Shown: positions 51,550-61,344, counted from the stretch's first letter. The stretch is 64,000 nt of DNA from Microbacterium flavescens (GCF_018588945.1 NZ_JAFIWA010000001.1:682001-746000), one strand, 5' to 3'. Program-made: numbers and translations. The notes: a model not told the origin generated them from the sequence alone.

Positions 51550-51979
51550 GTGCCTCCTCCGCGGCGAGGCGGTTCAGCTCGAGTTCGAGCACATCCCGGC
51601 TCGGCGTGCCGCCGAACCGGGTCTGGATGATGCCGTCGCGGTCGAGCACGAGTGTCGTCGGGGTCTGCAGGATGTGGAAGTGCTTGGCGATGTCGGGCCG
51701 GTGCGTGAGGTCGACGTCGAGGTGGCGGACCCCGTCGTGGTCCTCGGCGATCGCCGACAGCGTGCGGTGCACTCCCGGGCACCGCGCGCACAGCTCGGTG
51801 CTGAACTGCAGCAGGGTCGCCACGTCGCCCAGGCCGTCGGCGCCGAGCCGCTGCGGCTCGACCACCTCGTGGAGGATGTGACGCTGCGGACGCGCCTGGC
51901 GCCAGCGCAGGAAGACGCCGATGGCCACCGTCAGCGCGAGCAGCGCGGCGATGATCACGAAGGCGGTGACGAGGTTCAC
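51542..51979 (-). CDS. Membrane-anchored thioredoxin-like protein
   Basis: The 145-residue protein has one N-terminal helix (residues 4-24) and a thioredoxin fold with the active site STELCARCPGVH (CxxC, about residues 63-66), VDLTHRPDIAKHFHILQTPTTLVLDRDG and the cis-Pro in TPTT. It is probably a thiol-disulfide protein attached to the membrane. The GTG start lies 8 bases after TACCCT. It overlaps and precedes the DUF4395 gene in an operon. Confidence 0.87.
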   Translation of the reverse strand: MNLVTAFVIIAALLALTVAIGVFLRWRQARPQRHILHEVVEPQRLGADGLGDVATLLQFSTELCARCPGVHRTLSAIAEDHDGVRHLDVDLTHRPDIAKHFHILQTPTTLVLDRDGIIQTRFGGTPSRDVLELELNRLAAEEAHV

Positions 51980-52074
51980 AACTGATCAGGGTATTCCCAT
52001 TCACCTGAACGGAAACCGGATGCCTCGAATGTGACGCTCCCGGCGTAACAGAGCCGCGCGGGGGAGGGCGCCGG

Positions 52075-52080
52075 TATCGT
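52075..52080 (+). promoter_or_regulatory. -10 hexamer TATCGT, leaderless-type
   Basis: TATCGT ends 7 bases before the GTG at 52088, which favours that codon over the GTG at 52079, since the -10 itself overlaps 52079. Confidence 0.6.
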
Positions 52081-52087
52081 GGCAGCC

Positions 52088-52897
52088 GTGACCACGGCGA
52101 TCCCCACCCCCTACGAGGACCTCCTGCGCGATGTGCTCGAGCACGGCACCCACAAGGACGATCGCACGGGGACGGGGACGACCAGCGCGTTCGGTCGCCA
52201 GATCCGGTTCGACCTGGCGCAGGGATTCCCCCTCATCACGACCAAGCGCGTCCACTTCAAGTCGATCGCGTACGAGCTGCTGTGGTTCCTGCGCGGCGAG
52301 TCCAACGTCAAGTGGCTGCAGGACAACGGCGTGACGATCTGGGACGAATGGGCCGACGCCGACGGCGAGCTCGGCCCCGTGTACGGCGTCCAGTGGCGGT
52401 CGTGGCCCACCCCCGACGGCGCGCACATCGACCAGATCTCCCAGGTGATCGAGCAGATCCGGGCGAACCCCGACTCGCGCCGGCTGCTCGTGTCGGCATG
52501 GAACCCCGCCGACATTCCCGACATGGCGCTCGCGCCCTGCCACGCGATGTTCCAGTTCTACGTCGCCGACGGGCGGCTGTCGTGCCAGCTCTACCAGCGC
52601 AGCGCCGACCTGTTCCTCGGGGTCCCGTTCAACATCGCGTCGTATGCGCTGCTGACGCTGATGGTGGCGCAGCAGACGGGTCTCGAGCCGGGCGACTTCG
52701 TCTGGACCGGCGGCGACTGCCACATCTACGACAACCACGTCGACCAGGTGCGCGAGCAGCTCACGCGCGAGCCGTACCCGTACCCCGCCTTCCGCTTCGC
52801 GCGGAAGCCCGAGTCGATCTTCGACTACGCCTACGACGACTTCGTCATCGAGGACTACCAGCACCACCCGGCCATCCGCGGGGCGGTCGCGGTATGA
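52088..52897 (+). CDS. thyA: Thymidylate synthase
   Basis: ThyA methylates dUMP to dTMP using methylenetetrahydrofolate. The 269-residue protein has [13 protein letters not shown], the catalytic Cys at 151 in [20 protein letters not shown], and [24 protein letters not shown]. The GTG at 52088 fits the leaderless promoter. The stop overlaps folA by 4 bp, coupling supply of dTMP with regeneration of tetrahydrofolate. Confidence 0.98.
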   Translation: MTTAIPTPYEDLLRDVLEHGTHKDDRTGTGTTSAFGRQIRFDLAQGFPLITTKRVHFKSIAYELLWFLRGESNVKWLQDNGVTIWDEWADADGELGPVYGVQWRSWPTPDGAHIDQISQVIEQIRANPDSRRLLVSAWNPADIPDMALAPCHAMFQFYVADGRLSCQLYQRSADLFLGVPFNIASYALLTLMVAQQTGLEPGDFVWTGGDCHIYDNHVDQVREQLTREPYPYPAFRFARKPESIFDYAYDDFVIEDYQHHPAIRGAVAV

Positions 52898-53403
52898 CGG
52901 CACGCATCGGCCTGGTCTGGGCCGAGGCGGAGGGCGGCGTCATCGGCGCCGACGGCGGAATGCCCTGGCATGTCCCCGAAGACCTCGCGCATTTCAAGGC
53001 GGTGACGTCGGGTTCGCCGGTCGTGATGGGCCGCCGCACCTGGGAGTCCCTGCCGGAGCGGTTCCGGCCGCTGCCGGGGCGCCGCAACATCGTCGTCACC
53101 CGCAACGGGGGCTGGGCGGCCGAGGGTGCGGAGCGCGCGGGGTCGCTCGACGCCGCTCTCGCCTCGGTGACGGACGCCTCGTCCCCGTGGATCTGGATCA
53201 TCGGCGGCGGCGAGCTCTTCCGCGAGAGCATCGAACGGGCCGACCGGCTCGAGGTCACCGAGCTCGACGCGAAGGTCGACGGCGACACGTTCGCCCCCGA
53301 GCGCTCCGGCTGGCAGCCGGTGTCGACCGACCCGGAACAGGGCTGGCACACGTCGGGCAGCGGCATCCGCTATCGATTCCTCCGTCTCGAGCGGGCGTCC
53401 TAG
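52894..53403 (+). CDS. folA: Dihydrofolate reductase
   Basis: DHFR reduces the dihydrofolate made by thymidylate synthase. The 169-residue protein has [19 protein letters not shown] (with the catalytic Asp replaced by Glu-Asp as PEDLAHF, the usual bacterial form), [21 protein letters not shown] and [12 protein letters not shown] overlaps the thyA stop by 4 bp. The end overlaps the -10 of the decayed gene that follows. Confidence 0.97.
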   Translation: MTARIGLVWAEAEGGVIGADGGMPWHVPEDLAHFKAVTSGSPVVMGRRTWESLPERFRPLPGRRNIVVTRNGGWAAEGAERAGSLDAALASVTDASSPWIWIIGGGELFRESIERADRLEVTELDAKVDGDTFAPERSGWQPVSTDPEQGWHTSGSGIRYRFLRLERAS

Positions 53404-53406
53404 GCT
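53401..53406 (+). promoter_or_regulatory. -10 hexamer TAGGCT in front of a decayed gene
   Basis: TAGGCT overlaps the folA stop and ends 7 bases before the ATG at 53414. The control element survives although the coding region is broken. Confidence 0.5.
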
Positions 53407-53413
53407 GTCGCGC

Positions 53414-53695
53414 ATGGCGACGACGGCGATGATCACGCGCGCCAGCCACCATGACGGCCGTCTGCCCGGGGTTCACCCACACGAGCTTCCACGAGCGGGC
53501 CGGGCTTCCGCCGGGGAAGGAAGGCGTTCCCGACTGGATGTGGCTCGATGCGCGCACGGTCGTCGCCGCATCGGTGCGCGACGCCGCTCGGGGCAAGGCC
53601 GTCTCGGTCCCGTCGCGAAATACAAGCTGCTCATCGCCGCGAGCCGCCTCGCGCCGGCCGGCCTGGTGGCGCGGGCCGCCGCAACCGGGCGCTGA
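53414..53695 (+). pseudogene. Remnant of a short-chain dehydrogenase gene
   Basis: The start reads MATTAMITRAS, like the N-terminal nucleotide loop of short-chain dehydrogenases (MxTALITGAS). About 37 bases later, in a different frame, comes TAVCPGFTHTSFHERAG and then GVPDWMWLDARTVVAASVRDAARGKAVSVPS, the C-terminal third of the same family. A second frame change near 53615 brings in KYKLLIAASRLAPAGLVARAAA. So the middle (about 140-150 residues, including the catalytic YxxxK) is deleted and one more indel is present. No intact product is possible. Confidence 0.75.
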
Positions 53696-53723
53696 CGGCG
53701 CGGCGCGGCGCGCGGCATCCCGA

Positions 53724-53729
53724 TAACCT
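53724..53729 (+). promoter_or_regulatory. -10 hexamer TAACCT, leaderless-type
   Basis: TAACCT ends 6 bases before the dapA ATG at 53736. Confidence 0.55.
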
Positions 53730-53735
53730 GGGTCC

Positions 53736-54713
53736 ATGACGCACACGGGCAACCCTTTCGGACAGGTTCTCGTCGCGCTCGTCACCCCCATGACGGCCGA
53801 CGGCGAAGTCGATTGGCCCGCGGTCGAGAAGCACATCGACGACGTCATCACCGCAGGGGCCGACGGCATCGTCGTCACCGGCACCACCGGCGAGACGTCG
53901 ACTCTCACCGACGCCGAGAAGATCCGGCTGGTCGAGATCGGCAAGGATGTCGCCTCCGGCCGCGCGAAGATCATCACGGGCGGCGGCTCCAACGAGACGG
54001 CCCACGCCATCGAGCTGTACAAGGCCAGCGAGAAGGCCGGCGCCGACGGCCTCATGATCGTGACGCCGTACTACAACAAGCCGACGCAGGCCGGCATCCT
54101 GACGCACTTCCGGCTCGTCGCCGATGCGACCGACCTCCCGGTGATCCTCTACGACATCCCCGGGCGCACCGGAGTCCCGATCAACTACGAGACGATCCTG
54201 CGCCTCGCGAAGCACCCCAACATCCTCGCGATCAAGGACGCCAAGGGAGACTTCAGCGAGGTCAGCCGCGTGCTGAACCAGACCGACCTGATGTACTTCT
54301 CCGGCGACGACGCCAACATCCTGCCGCACCTGGCGATCGGGGCGACCGGCCTCATCGGCGTGACCGCGAACATCGCGCCCGCGCCCTACCGGGCGATCAT
54401 CGATGCCGTCAACGCCGGCGACCTCACGGCCGCGACCGCGGAGCACCGGCGGCTGGAGCCGCTCGTTCGCGCGGTGATGACGCACGTGCCGGGCACGGTC
54501 TCGGCGAAGTACATCCTGCACGGCCTCGGCCGCATCGGCAGCCCGCGCGTTCGGCTGCCCCTGGTTGGTCCCGAGGAGTGGGAGGCGGCGAAGATCGAGG
54601 ACGAGCTCGCACTCGTCGTCGACGTCGCCGGCGCCGACTTCTCCAACTTCCGGCCCGACCGCAACGCCGCCGCGGGTGGCGCGCTGCCGAAGGTGTCGGG
54701 CACCACGAGATGA
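53736..54713 (+). CDS. dapA: 4-hydroxy-tetrahydrodipicolinate synthase
   Basis: DapA condenses pyruvate and aspartate semialdehyde, the first committed step to diaminopimelate and lysine. The 325-residue protein has GTTGETSTL (residues 49-57), Tyr139 in LYDIPGR and the Schiff-base Lys167 in LAIKDAKGD. The C-terminus is about 25 residues longer than usual and Ala/Gly-rich. It is followed after 79 bp by the RNase J gene, the same neighbour order seen widely in actinobacteria and firmicutes. Confidence 0.97.
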   Translation: MTHTGNPFGQVLVALVTPMTADGEVDWPAVEKHIDDVITAGADGIVVTGTTGETSTLTDAEKIRLVEIGKDVASGRAKIITGGGSNETAHAIELYKASEKAGADGLMIVTPYYNKPTQAGILTHFRLVADATDLPVILYDIPGRTGVPINYETILRLAKHPNILAIKDAKGDFSEVSRVLNQTDLMYFSGDDANILPHLAIGATGLIGVTANIAPAPYRAIIDAVNAGDLTAATAEHRRLEPLVRAVMTHVPGTVSAKYILHGLGRIGSPRVRLPLVGPEEWEAAKIEDELALVVDVAGADFSNFRPDRNAAAGGALPKVSGTTR

Positions 54714-54792
54714 CCATGCGCGTCGATCCGCCTGTACCCGGGCGTCGGCGTCAGAAGCGATGGGACGCCGCGGCGTCCTGAGGAGGCTGACC

Positions 54793-56469
54793 ATGCCCAC
54801 CACCCCGTACGACCCGCCCGCCCTCGAGCAGGGCACGCTCCGGATCACCCCGCTCGGGGGTCTGGGCGAAGTCGGTCGCAACATGACCGTGTTCGAGTAC
54901 GGCGGCAAGCTGCTCGTCGTCGACTGCGGCGTGTTGTTCCCCGAGGAGCATCAGCCCGGCGTCGACCTGATCCTGCCCGACTTCGAGCCGATCAAGAGCA
55001 GGCTCGACGACATCGTGGGCGTCGTGCTCACGCACGGGCACGAAGACCACATCGGCGCCGTGCCGTACCTCCTCAAGCTCAAGTCCGACATCCCGATCGT
55101 GGGCTCGGGGCTGACGCTCGCCCTCACCGAGGCGAAGCTCAAGGAGCACCGGATCAAGCCCTACAGCCTGACCGTGACCGAAGGCCAGCGCGAGAGCCTC
55201 GGGCCGTTCGACCTCGAGTTCATCGCGGTGAACCACTCGATCCCCGACGCGCTGGCCGTCGCCATCCGCACTCCCGCCGGCCTGGTGCTGGCGACCGGCG
55301 ACTTCAAGATGGACCAGCTTCCGCTCGACGGCCGCCTGACCGACCTGCGCGCCTTCGCGCGCCTCGGCGAAGAGGGGGTCGACATGTTCCTCGTCGACTC
55401 GACGAACGCCGACGTGCCCGGGTTCACTCCGCTGGAGCGCTCGATCGGGCCGGTGCTCGACCAGGTCATCGGCAAGGCGCCGCGCAGGGTCATCGTCGCG
55501 AGCTTCTCGAGCCACGTCCACCGCGTGCAGCAGGTGCTGGATGCCGCGACCGCCCACGGCCGCCGCGTCGCGCTGCTCGGTCGGAGCATGCTGCGCAACA
55601 TGACGATCGCCGAGGATCTCGGCTATCTCAACGTGCCCGAGAACGTGCTGATCGACTACAAGAAGGCGCGCGATCTGCCCGACGACCGCATCGTCTACAT
55701 GTCGACCGGATCCCAGGGCGAGCCCATGGCCGTGCTCAGCCGCATGGCGAACCTCGACCACGCGATCGAGCCCGGACCCGGCGACACCGTGATCCTCGCT
55801 TCGAGCCTCATCCCCGGCAATGAGAACGCCGTCTACCGCGTGATCGACGGGCTGACGAAGCTCGGTGCGAACGTCGTGCACAAGGGCAACGCCAAGGTGC
55901 ACGTCTCCGGACACGCGGCCGCGGGCGAGCTGCTGTACTGCTACAACATCCTCAAGCCGAAGAACGTGCTTCCCATCCACGGCGAGTACCGCCACCTCAT
56001 GGCCAACGCGCGCCTCGCGCAGGACACCGGGATCGAGGCGGAGCGCACGATCCTGGGCGAGAACGGCACCGTGATCGACCTCAAGGACGGCGACGCGTCG
56101 GTCGTCGGGCAGCTCGACCTGGGCTTCGTCTACGTCGACGGGTCGACGGTGGGCGAGCTCACCGACGCCGACCTGAAGGATCGCCGCGTCCTCGGCGAAG
56201 AAGGCTTCATCTCGGTCATCGTGGTCGTCGACGCGTCGACGGGCAAGATCATCTCCGGACCGGAGATCCACGCGCGCGGATTCGCCGAGGACGACGCCGT
56301 GTTCGACGCGGTCAAGCCGAAGATCGCCGCCGCCCTCACCGAGGCGGCCAGGTCGGGCGTGCGCGACTCGCACGCGCTGTCGCAGGTCGTCCGCCGCACG
56401 ATCGGGCGCTGGGTGAACCAGTCGCTGCGTCGCCGGCCGATGATCGTGCCGCTCGTCATCGAGGCGTGA
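54793..56469 (+). CDS. rnj: Ribonuclease J
   Basis: RNase J is a 5'-to-3' exo- and endoribonuclease of the metallo-beta-lactamase/beta-CASP group, central to mRNA decay and rRNA maturation in actinobacteria. The 558-residue protein has HGHEDH at 81-86, FIAVNHSIPDA, LATGDFKMD, FSSHVHRVQQVLDAA, and the beta-CASP HGEYRHL motif near 396. Its C-terminal domain (from about 450) is complete. AGGAGG before the ATG at 54793 fixes the start. Confidence 0.96.
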   Translation: MPTTPYDPPALEQGTLRITPLGGLGEVGRNMTVFEYGGKLLVVDCGVLFPEEHQPGVDLILPDFEPIKSRLDDIVGVVLTHGHEDHIGAVPYLLKLKSDIPIVGSGLTLALTEAKLKEHRIKPYSLTVTEGQRESLGPFDLEFIAVNHSIPDALAVAIRTPAGLVLATGDFKMDQLPLDGRLTDLRAFARLGEEGVDMFLVDSTNADVPGFTPLERSIGPVLDQVIGKAPRRVIVASFSSHVHRVQQVLDAATAHGRRVALLGRSMLRNMTIAEDLGYLNVPENVLIDYKKARDLPDDRIVYMSTGSQGEPMAVLSRMANLDHAIEPGPGDTVILASSLIPGNENAVYRVIDGLTKLGANVVHKGNAKVHVSGHAAAGELLYCYNILKPKNVLPIHGEYRHLMANARLAQDTGIEAERTILGENGTVIDLKDGDASVVGQLDLGFVYVDGSTVGELTDADLKDRRVLGEEGFISVIVVVDASTGKIISGPEIHARGFAEDDAVFDAVKPKIAAALTEAARSGVRDSHALSQVVRRTIGRWVNQSLRRRPMIVPLVIEA

Positions 56470-56474
56470 CGGAT

Positions 56475-56524
56475 GAGCGGATGCCTCGTCCCCGCGCAGA
56501 ACGCGCGGGACGAGGCATCCGCTC
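56475..56524 (+). terminator. Long hairpin terminator after RNase J
   Basis: A stem of about 21 bp starts GAGCGGATGCC and ends GGCATCCGCTC, with a short loop near 56498-56501. No U tract follows. The next -10 (56533) begins 9 bases later. Confidence 0.75.
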
Positions 56525-56532
56525 GCCGTCGC

Positions 56533-56538
56533 TAAACT
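56533..56538 (+). promoter_or_regulatory. -10 hexamer TAAACT, leaderless-type
   Basis: TAAACT ends 6 bases before the ATG at 56545. Confidence 0.6.
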
Positions 56539-56544
56539 CGCGGC

Positions 56545-57042
56545 ATGCCACCCGCCTCCTTCCGCGTCCGCGCCGCCACGCAGGCGGACGGAGCGTTCCT
56601 CGGCGACATGGTCGTCGAGGCGGCGAACTGGCGGCCGGGAGCGGGCCGTCCGAAGCATCAGCTGATCACCGGCTCCGACCACAGCCGCTACGTCTCGGGG
56701 TGGAAGCAGCCCGGTGACGCCGGGTTCGTGGCGGAGGACCCCAACGGAGAGCCGATCGGCGCCGCCTGGTACCGGATGCTGCCCCGGGCCGATCCCGGCT
56801 TCGGCTACGTGGGCACCGGCGTGCCTGAGCTGATCATCGGCGTGCGTCCGATCTGGCGCGCGCACGGCGTCGGCCGTGCGCTGCTGCAGCGGCTGTGCGA
56901 GCACGCGCGGACGCAGGGCTTCGGCCGGATCAGTCTGAGCGTGGAGCGCGGCAATTTCGCGGTGACGCTGTACCGCAGTGAGGGCTTCGCCGTGGTCGAG
57001 GCGGGTCACGGGCGCGACACCATGGTCAAGCGCCTGCGCTGA
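56545..57042 (+). CDS. GNAT family N-acetyltransferase
   Basis: The 165-residue protein has [24 protein letters not shown] at the N-terminus and the acetyl-CoA motif [23 protein letters not shown] (about residues 100-122), then [21 protein letters not shown]. Substrate unknown. It has a private leaderless-type promoter and lies between two strong units (RNase J and ftsK). Confidence 0.87.
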   Translation: MPPASFRVRAATQADGAFLGDMVVEAANWRPGAGRPKHQLITGSDHSRYVSGWKQPGDAGFVAEDPNGEPIGAAWYRMLPRADPGFGYVGTGVPELIIGVRPIWRAHGVGRALLQRLCEHARTQGFGRISLSVERGNFAVTLYRSEGFAVVEAGHGRDTMVKRLR

Positions 57043-57094
57043 TCGACCGGCTCGATCCGCCGCGTGGTTCCGCGGAAAAGTCGGTGGCGCGGCT

Positions 57095-57100
57095 TACCGT
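57095..57100 (+). promoter_or_regulatory. -10 hexamer TACCGT, leaderless-type
   Basis: TACCGT ends 6 bases (all G) before the ftsK ATG at 57107. The G run could alternatively serve as a ribosome site for a longer transcript. Confidence 0.55.
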
Positions 57101-57106
57101 GGGGGG

Positions 57107-59785
57107 ATGGCCAGGAGCACCACCCCGACCAAGAACGGTCGCACGCCTGCGCGTGCGTCGTCCTCGTCGCGCGCCAAGAAGCCCGAGCCGGCGCCCAAGC
57201 GCTATGTCGGCGACGCCGACAGGCCACCCGTCATCGTGCGGGCGTGGCTCGGGCTGGCGCACGTCACCGGCGGGCTGTTCCGGGCGTTCGGGCCCGAGAC
57301 CCTCGAGAAGGAGCAGCGTCGCGACGGTTTCCCGTTCCTGCTTGTGCTCCTCGCGATCGCGGGCGCCGTCAACGAGTGGTTCTTCATCGGCAGCGACGTG
57401 GCCGCGACGATCAGCGCCTACACCGTCGGTCTGCTCATCGGTCGCGAGGCGTTCGTCCTCCCGGTGCTGCTGCTGTTCCTCGCGGGATGGATGTTCCGGC
57501 ATCCGTCCTCGGTGCACGACAACGGCCGCGTCGGCATCGGGTTCGGCATGCTGGTCGTCACGATCGCGGGCTTCTGCCACGTGGCCGGCGGCCGTCCTCA
57601 GCCGAAGGAGGGGCTGCCCGCCCTCAGCGAGGCCGGCGGTCTCTTCGGGTGGATGGTGGGCGAGCCGCTCGCCTTCGTCCTCACCGACGTGGGTGCCTAC
57701 ATCGCCCTGTCGCTGCTTGCGGTGCTCAGCGTCCTCATCATCACCAAGACGCCGCCGAACCGCATCGGCCGTCGCCTCGGCGAGCTGTACGCCTGGATGT
57801 TCGGCGCCGAGCCGCCCGCCGAGCGGAGCGCTGCGGATGCCGCGGCCGGCGTGGCCGACGACGAGAACGACGACCCCGCCCTCCCGTGGTGGCGTCGCAA
57901 CAAGACCGGGCGCGAGAAGGATCCCGACGGCGTGCTGGGGTCCGACGACCTCACGGCGCTCCTGACTCCCGGCGCGGTGCAGGGCGGCTTCGACCAGGTG
58001 CTCGAGCCGCCGGTCCCGCCCGTGCCTCCGGTGCCGGCCGAGGCGCTCACCGAGGTGATCGACCCGTCCGTCGTCGCGGCGGCGAAGTCGTCGAGCACGT
58101 CCCTGCGCGACGACAGCGAGGATCCGCTGGAAGACGGCGTGCTGCCGGGTCTGTCGGGAATCGGCACGGATGCCTCGCCCGCCGTTCCGACCGCTCCGTA
58201 TCGGCTGCCCTCGGTGACGTCCCTGGCCCAGGGCACGCCCCACGTGACGCGCTCGCAGGCCAACGACGACACCGTCAAGGCCATCACCAGCGTCCTCGAC
58301 CAGTTCTCGGTCGACGCGCGCGTCACCGGCTTCTCGCGCGGCCCGACCGTCACGCAGTACGAGATCTCCCTCGGCCCCGGCGTCAAGGTCGAGCGCATCA
58401 CCGCGCTCACGAACAACATCGCCTACGCCGTCGCGTCCAACGAGGTGCGCATCCTCGCGCCCATCCCGGGGAAGAGCGCGATCGGCGTCGAGATCCCCAA
58501 CGTCGACCGCGAGATCGTGACGCTCGGCGACGTGCTGCGGTCGCAGAACGCGCAGCAGTCGACGCACCCGATGACGATCGGCGTCGGCAAGGACGTCGGC
58601 GGCGGGTACGTCGTGGCGAACCTCGCCAAGATGCCGCACCTCCTGGTCGCCGGCTCCACCGGTTCGGGCAAGTCGAGCTTCGTGAACTCCATGATCACGA
58701 GCCTGCTGATGCGCGCCAAGCCCGCTGACGTGCGCATGGTGCTGATCGACCCCAAGCGCGTCGAGCTCACCTCGTACGCCGGCGTCCCGCATCTCATCAC
58801 GCCCATCATCACGAACCCGAAGAAGGCGGCCGAGGCGCTGCAGTGGGTCGTGAAGGAGATGGACATGCGGTACGACGACCTCGCGTCGTTCGGCTTCCGC
58901 CACATCGACGACTTCAACCGCGCCGTCGTCGCGGGAGAGGTGCGGCTGCCCGCCGGAAGCGAGCGCGTTCTGAAGCCGTACCCCTACCTCCTGGTCGTGG
59001 TCGACGAGCTCGCCGACCTCATGATGGTGGCGCCGCGCGACGTCGAGGACTCGATCGTCCGCATCACCCAGCTCGCGCGGGCCAGCGGCATCCACCTCGT
59101 CCTCGCGACACAGCGGCCGTCGGTCGACGTCGTCACCGGGCTCATCAAGGCCAACGTGCCGTCGCGCCTCGCGTTCGCGGTGACGAGCGTGACCGACTCG
59201 CGCGTCATCCTCGACCAGCCGGGCGCCGATCGCCTGATCGGCCAGGGCGACGCTCTCTTCCTGCCGATGGGCGCGTCCAAGGCGCTGCGCGTGCAGGGCG
59301 CGTGGGTGAGCGAGCAGGAGATCGAGAAGGTCGTCAAGCACGTCACCGCGCAGGCCCGTCCCGAGTACCGCAACGACGTGCAGGCGTCGGTAGAGAAGAA
59401 GGAGATCGACGCCGATATCGGAGACGATCTCGAGCTCCTCCTCGCGGCGGCCGAGCAGATCGTGTCGACGCAGTTCGGGTCGACCTCGATGCTCCAGCGC
59501 AAGCTCCGCGTCGGGTTCGCCAAGGCCGGACGCCTCATGGACCTCCTCGAGTCGCGCGAGATCGTCGGCCCCTCGGAGGGCTCGAAGGCGCGTGACGTGC
59601 TCGTGACGCCCGATCAGCTTCCCGCCGTCCTGGCCCGGCTCCGCGGACAGGATGTCCCCGCCGCCGCTCCGGCGGCCCCGGCGGACTCGTACGGGGCCGA
59701 TGCCGTGGACGCGCAGTTCGACGGCTATCCGGTGGTCGAGGGCGAAGGCGACGAGGATGCGTGGGGCCTGACGGGCCGCGAATGA
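57107..59785 (+). CDS. ftsK: FtsK/SpoIIIE DNA translocase
   Basis: FtsK pumps chromosomal DNA at the division septum. The 892-residue protein has a basic N-terminus, four membrane helices (about residues 75-230), an acidic/Pro-rich linker (about 245-375), and the motor: Walker A in [18 protein letters not shown] (about 514-530), [12 protein letters not shown], Walker B in [13 protein letters not shown], and [13 protein letters not shown]. The gamma winged-helix domain that reads KOPS-type sites follows ([24 protein letters not shown], about 795-820). At 892 residues it is of usual length for actinobacteria. Confidence 0.97.
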   Translation: MARSTTPTKNGRTPARASSSSRAKKPEPAPKRYVGDADRPPVIVRAWLGLAHVTGGLFRAFGPETLEKEQRRDGFPFLLVLLAIAGAVNEWFFIGSDVAATISAYTVGLLIGREAFVLPVLLLFLAGWMFRHPSSVHDNGRVGIGFGMLVVTIAGFCHVAGGRPQPKEGLPALSEAGGLFGWMVGEPLAFVLTDVGAYIALSLLAVLSVLIITKTPPNRIGRRLGELYAWMFGAEPPAERSAADAAAGVADDENDDPALPWWRRNKTGREKDPDGVLGSDDLTALLTPGAVQGGFDQVLEPPVPPVPPVPAEALTEVIDPSVVAAAKSSSTSLRDDSEDPLEDGVLPGLSGIGTDASPAVPTAPYRLPSVTSLAQGTPHVTRSQANDDTVKAITSVLDQFSVDARVTGFSRGPTVTQYEISLGPGVKVERITALTNNIAYAVASNEVRILAPIPGKSAIGVEIPNVDREIVTLGDVLRSQNAQQSTHPMTIGVGKDVGGGYVVANLAKMPHLLVAGSTGSGKSSFVNSMITSLLMRAKPADVRMVLIDPKRVELTSYAGVPHLITPIITNPKKAAEALQWVVKEMDMRYDDLASFGFRHIDDFNRAVVAGEVRLPAGSERVLKPYPYLLVVVDELADLMMVAPRDVEDSIVRITQLARASGIHLVLATQRPSVDVVTGLIKANVPSRLAFAVTSVTDSRVILDQPGADRLIGQGDALFLPMGASKALRVQGAWVSEQEIEKVVKHVTAQARPEYRNDVQASVEKKEIDADIGDDLELLLAAAEQIVSTQFGSTSMLQRKLRVGFAKAGRLMDLLESREIVGPSEGSKARDVLVTPDQLPAVLARLRGQDVPAAAPAAPADSYGADAVDAQFDGYPVVEGEGDEDAWGLTGRE

Positions 59786-59835
59786 CCGGGGCCTCCGCGC
59801 ACGTCGCGCGGCCCGGCCACGCCGATCCGCGGCGC

Positions 59836-59841
59836 TAGGCT
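59836..59841 (+). promoter_or_regulatory. -10 hexamer TAGGCT, leaderless-type
   Basis: TAGGCT ends 6 bases before the pgsA ATG at 59848. Confidence 0.6.
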
Positions 59842-59847
59842 CGGGCC

Positions 59848-60420
59848 ATGGCGATCCCCAGGCAGCTCCCCAACGCGATCACGATCGTGCGCATCCTCTG
59901 CGCACCGGTGTTCCTGTGGATGCTGCTGGCCGACGGCGGCGCCGACGGTCCGCTGCGGTGGTGGGCCGCCGCCCTCTTCATCGTCGCGATCGCAACGGAC
60001 GGCATCGACGGCTACCTCGCACGGAGGTACGAGATCGTCACCGACCTCGGCAAGCTGCTGGACCCCATCGCCGACAAGGTCCTGACCGGGTTCGCCTTCA
60101 TCGGCCTGTCGATCCTCGCCGAGCTGCCCTGGTGGATCACGGTCCTCGTGCTCGTCCGCGAGGTCGGCATCACCGTGCACCGTCTCCTGGTGGCGAGCGA
60201 CCACGTCGTCGCGGCCGCCTGGATGGGCAAGCTCAAGACGCTCGCCCAGGGCATCGCCCTGTCGCTGGCGCTCCTGCCGCTGTGGACCGTCGTGGGCGAC
60301 TGGATCTTCTGGGTCAACGGCGTCACGATGACCATCGCCGTCGTGCTCACGGTCGCCAGCGGCATCGACTACGTGATCACCGAGGCCCGCGGCACCCGCA
60401 AGGCCAGAGGGTCGGCGTGA
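59848..60420 (+). CDS. pgsA: CDP-diacylglycerol-glycerol-3-phosphate 3-phosphatidyltransferase
   Basis: PgsA makes phosphatidylglycerol phosphate from CDP-diacylglycerol. The 190-residue membrane protein has about five helices and the full CDP-alcohol phosphotransferase motif: D54-G55, A58-R59, G68, D72 and D76. The start IPRQLPNAITIVRI is typical. It is coupled to cinA by a 4-bp overlap (GTGA). Confidence 0.95.
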   Translation: MAIPRQLPNAITIVRILCAPVFLWMLLADGGADGPLRWWAAALFIVAIATDGIDGYLARRYEIVTDLGKLLDPIADKVLTGFAFIGLSILAELPWWITVLVLVREVGITVHRLLVASDHVVAAAWMGKLKTLAQGIALSLALLPLWTVVGDWIFWVNGVTMTIAVVLTVASGIDYVITEARGTRKARGSA

Positions 60421-60890
60421 TCGCCGCCGACGTCCTCGACGCGCTCGCCCTGCGAGGCTGGACGATCGGCACGGCGGAGTCCCTCACCGGGGGACTGGTC
60501 GTCGCCGCCTTGATCGACGTGCCGGGCGCCTCCCTGCGCGTTCGCGGCGGCGTGGTCGCGTACGCGACCGATCTGAAGGCGAGCGCGCTGGGGGTCGACG
60601 AAGGTCTTCTCTCCGAGGCAGGACCGGTCGACGCGGCCGTCGCACAGCAGCTCGCTGCCGGCGCTCGTCGCGTTCTCGGGGCCGACGTCGGCGTCGCCAC
60701 GACCGGTGTCGCCGGGCCGGATCCGCAGGGCGGTCATCCGGTGGGCACCGTGTTCGTGGCCGTCGAGACGCCCGACGGCGGAGCCGTGTCGGCGCTGCGA
60801 CTCGAGGGGTCGCGCGCCGAGATCCGTGCCGAGTCGGTCCGCCGCGCGCTCGAGCTGGCCCTCGGCGAGCTGCGCGCGACCGGAGGATGA
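60417..60890 (+). CDS. cinA: CinA C-terminal-domain protein (nicotinamide-nucleotide amidohydrolase)
   Basis: The 157-residue protein consists only of the CinA C-terminal domain: TAESLTGGLVVAALIDVPGAS (about residues 18-38), VVAYATDLKASALGV and VGVATTGVAGPDPQGGHPVGTVFVAV. This domain deamidates nicotinamide mononucleotide in pyridine recycling (PncC activity). The GTG start overlaps the pgsA stop. The symbol cinA is conventional although the N-terminal domain is absent, as in E. coli PncC. Confidence 0.92.
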   Translation: MIAADVLDALALRGWTIGTAESLTGGLVVAALIDVPGASLRVRGGVVAYATDLKASALGVDEGLLSEAGPVDAAVAQQLAAGARRVLGADVGVATTGVAGPDPQGGHPVGTVFVAVETPDGGAVSALRLEGSRAEIRAESVRRALELALGELRATGG

Positions 60891-60983
60891 CGGAGGAAAT
60901 AGACCGTGTTTCTTCTCGGTTACATTCGGTGATTCCCACCCATTCCCCAGTTCGCGGGATTAGATTGGCATCATCCGGTGCTG

Positions 60984-60989
60984 TACTGT
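60984..60989 (+). promoter_or_regulatory. -10 hexamer TACTGT for the clgR-like gene
   Basis: TACTGT lies 46 bases before the ATG at 61036, giving a leader of about 40 nt with GGAGGGGG as ribosome site. No reliable -35 is visible in the 145-bp gap. Confidence 0.4.
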
Positions 60990-61035
60990 TGTCCACCCCG
61001 GACACGAGGAATCAGAAGTGAGGAGGGGGCCCACA

Positions 61036-61344
61036 ATGATCCTGGTACGTCAAGAAATCGGCGAAGTGCTTCGTGATTTCCGCCAGCAGAAGGGTCGCAC
61101 CCTCCGTCAGGTCGCGAGCCGCGCCAGCGTCGCGCTGGGCTATCTGAGCGAGGTCGAGCGCGGCCAGAAGGAAGCGTCCAGCGAGATCCTCGCCTCGGTC
61201 GCCGAGGCGCTCGATGTCCCCATCTCGACGATCATGCGCGAGGTCGGCGACCGCATCTCGGTCCTCGAGGGCCTGCAGACCTTCCCCGACGTCGTGCCCG
61301 ACGACCTCGTCGCCGCCGTCGACGCCGAACTGTCGCTCCGCTGA
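61036..61344 (+). CDS. clgR: XRE-family regulator, ClgR-like
   Basis: The 102-residue protein is a single helix-turn-helix domain: IGEVLRDFRQQKGRTLRQVASRASVALGYLSEVERGQKEASSEILASVAEALDVP. It matches ClgR, which activates clp protease and other stress genes in actinobacteria. The place between cinA and DUF3046-recA is the usual one for clgR. GGAGGGGG precedes the ATG. The symbol rests on similarity and position. Confidence 0.88.
   Translation: MILVRQEIGEVLRDFRQQKGRTLRQVASRASVALGYLSEVERGQKEASSEILASVAEALDVPISTIMREVGDRISVLEGLQTFPDVVPDDLVAAVDAELSLR

Noticed and set aside
53451-53726. A small intact gene within the folA-dapA gap
   Set aside because: Its first half matches the C-terminal part of dehydrogenases and then it runs out of frame, so it is better explained as a pseudogene piece.
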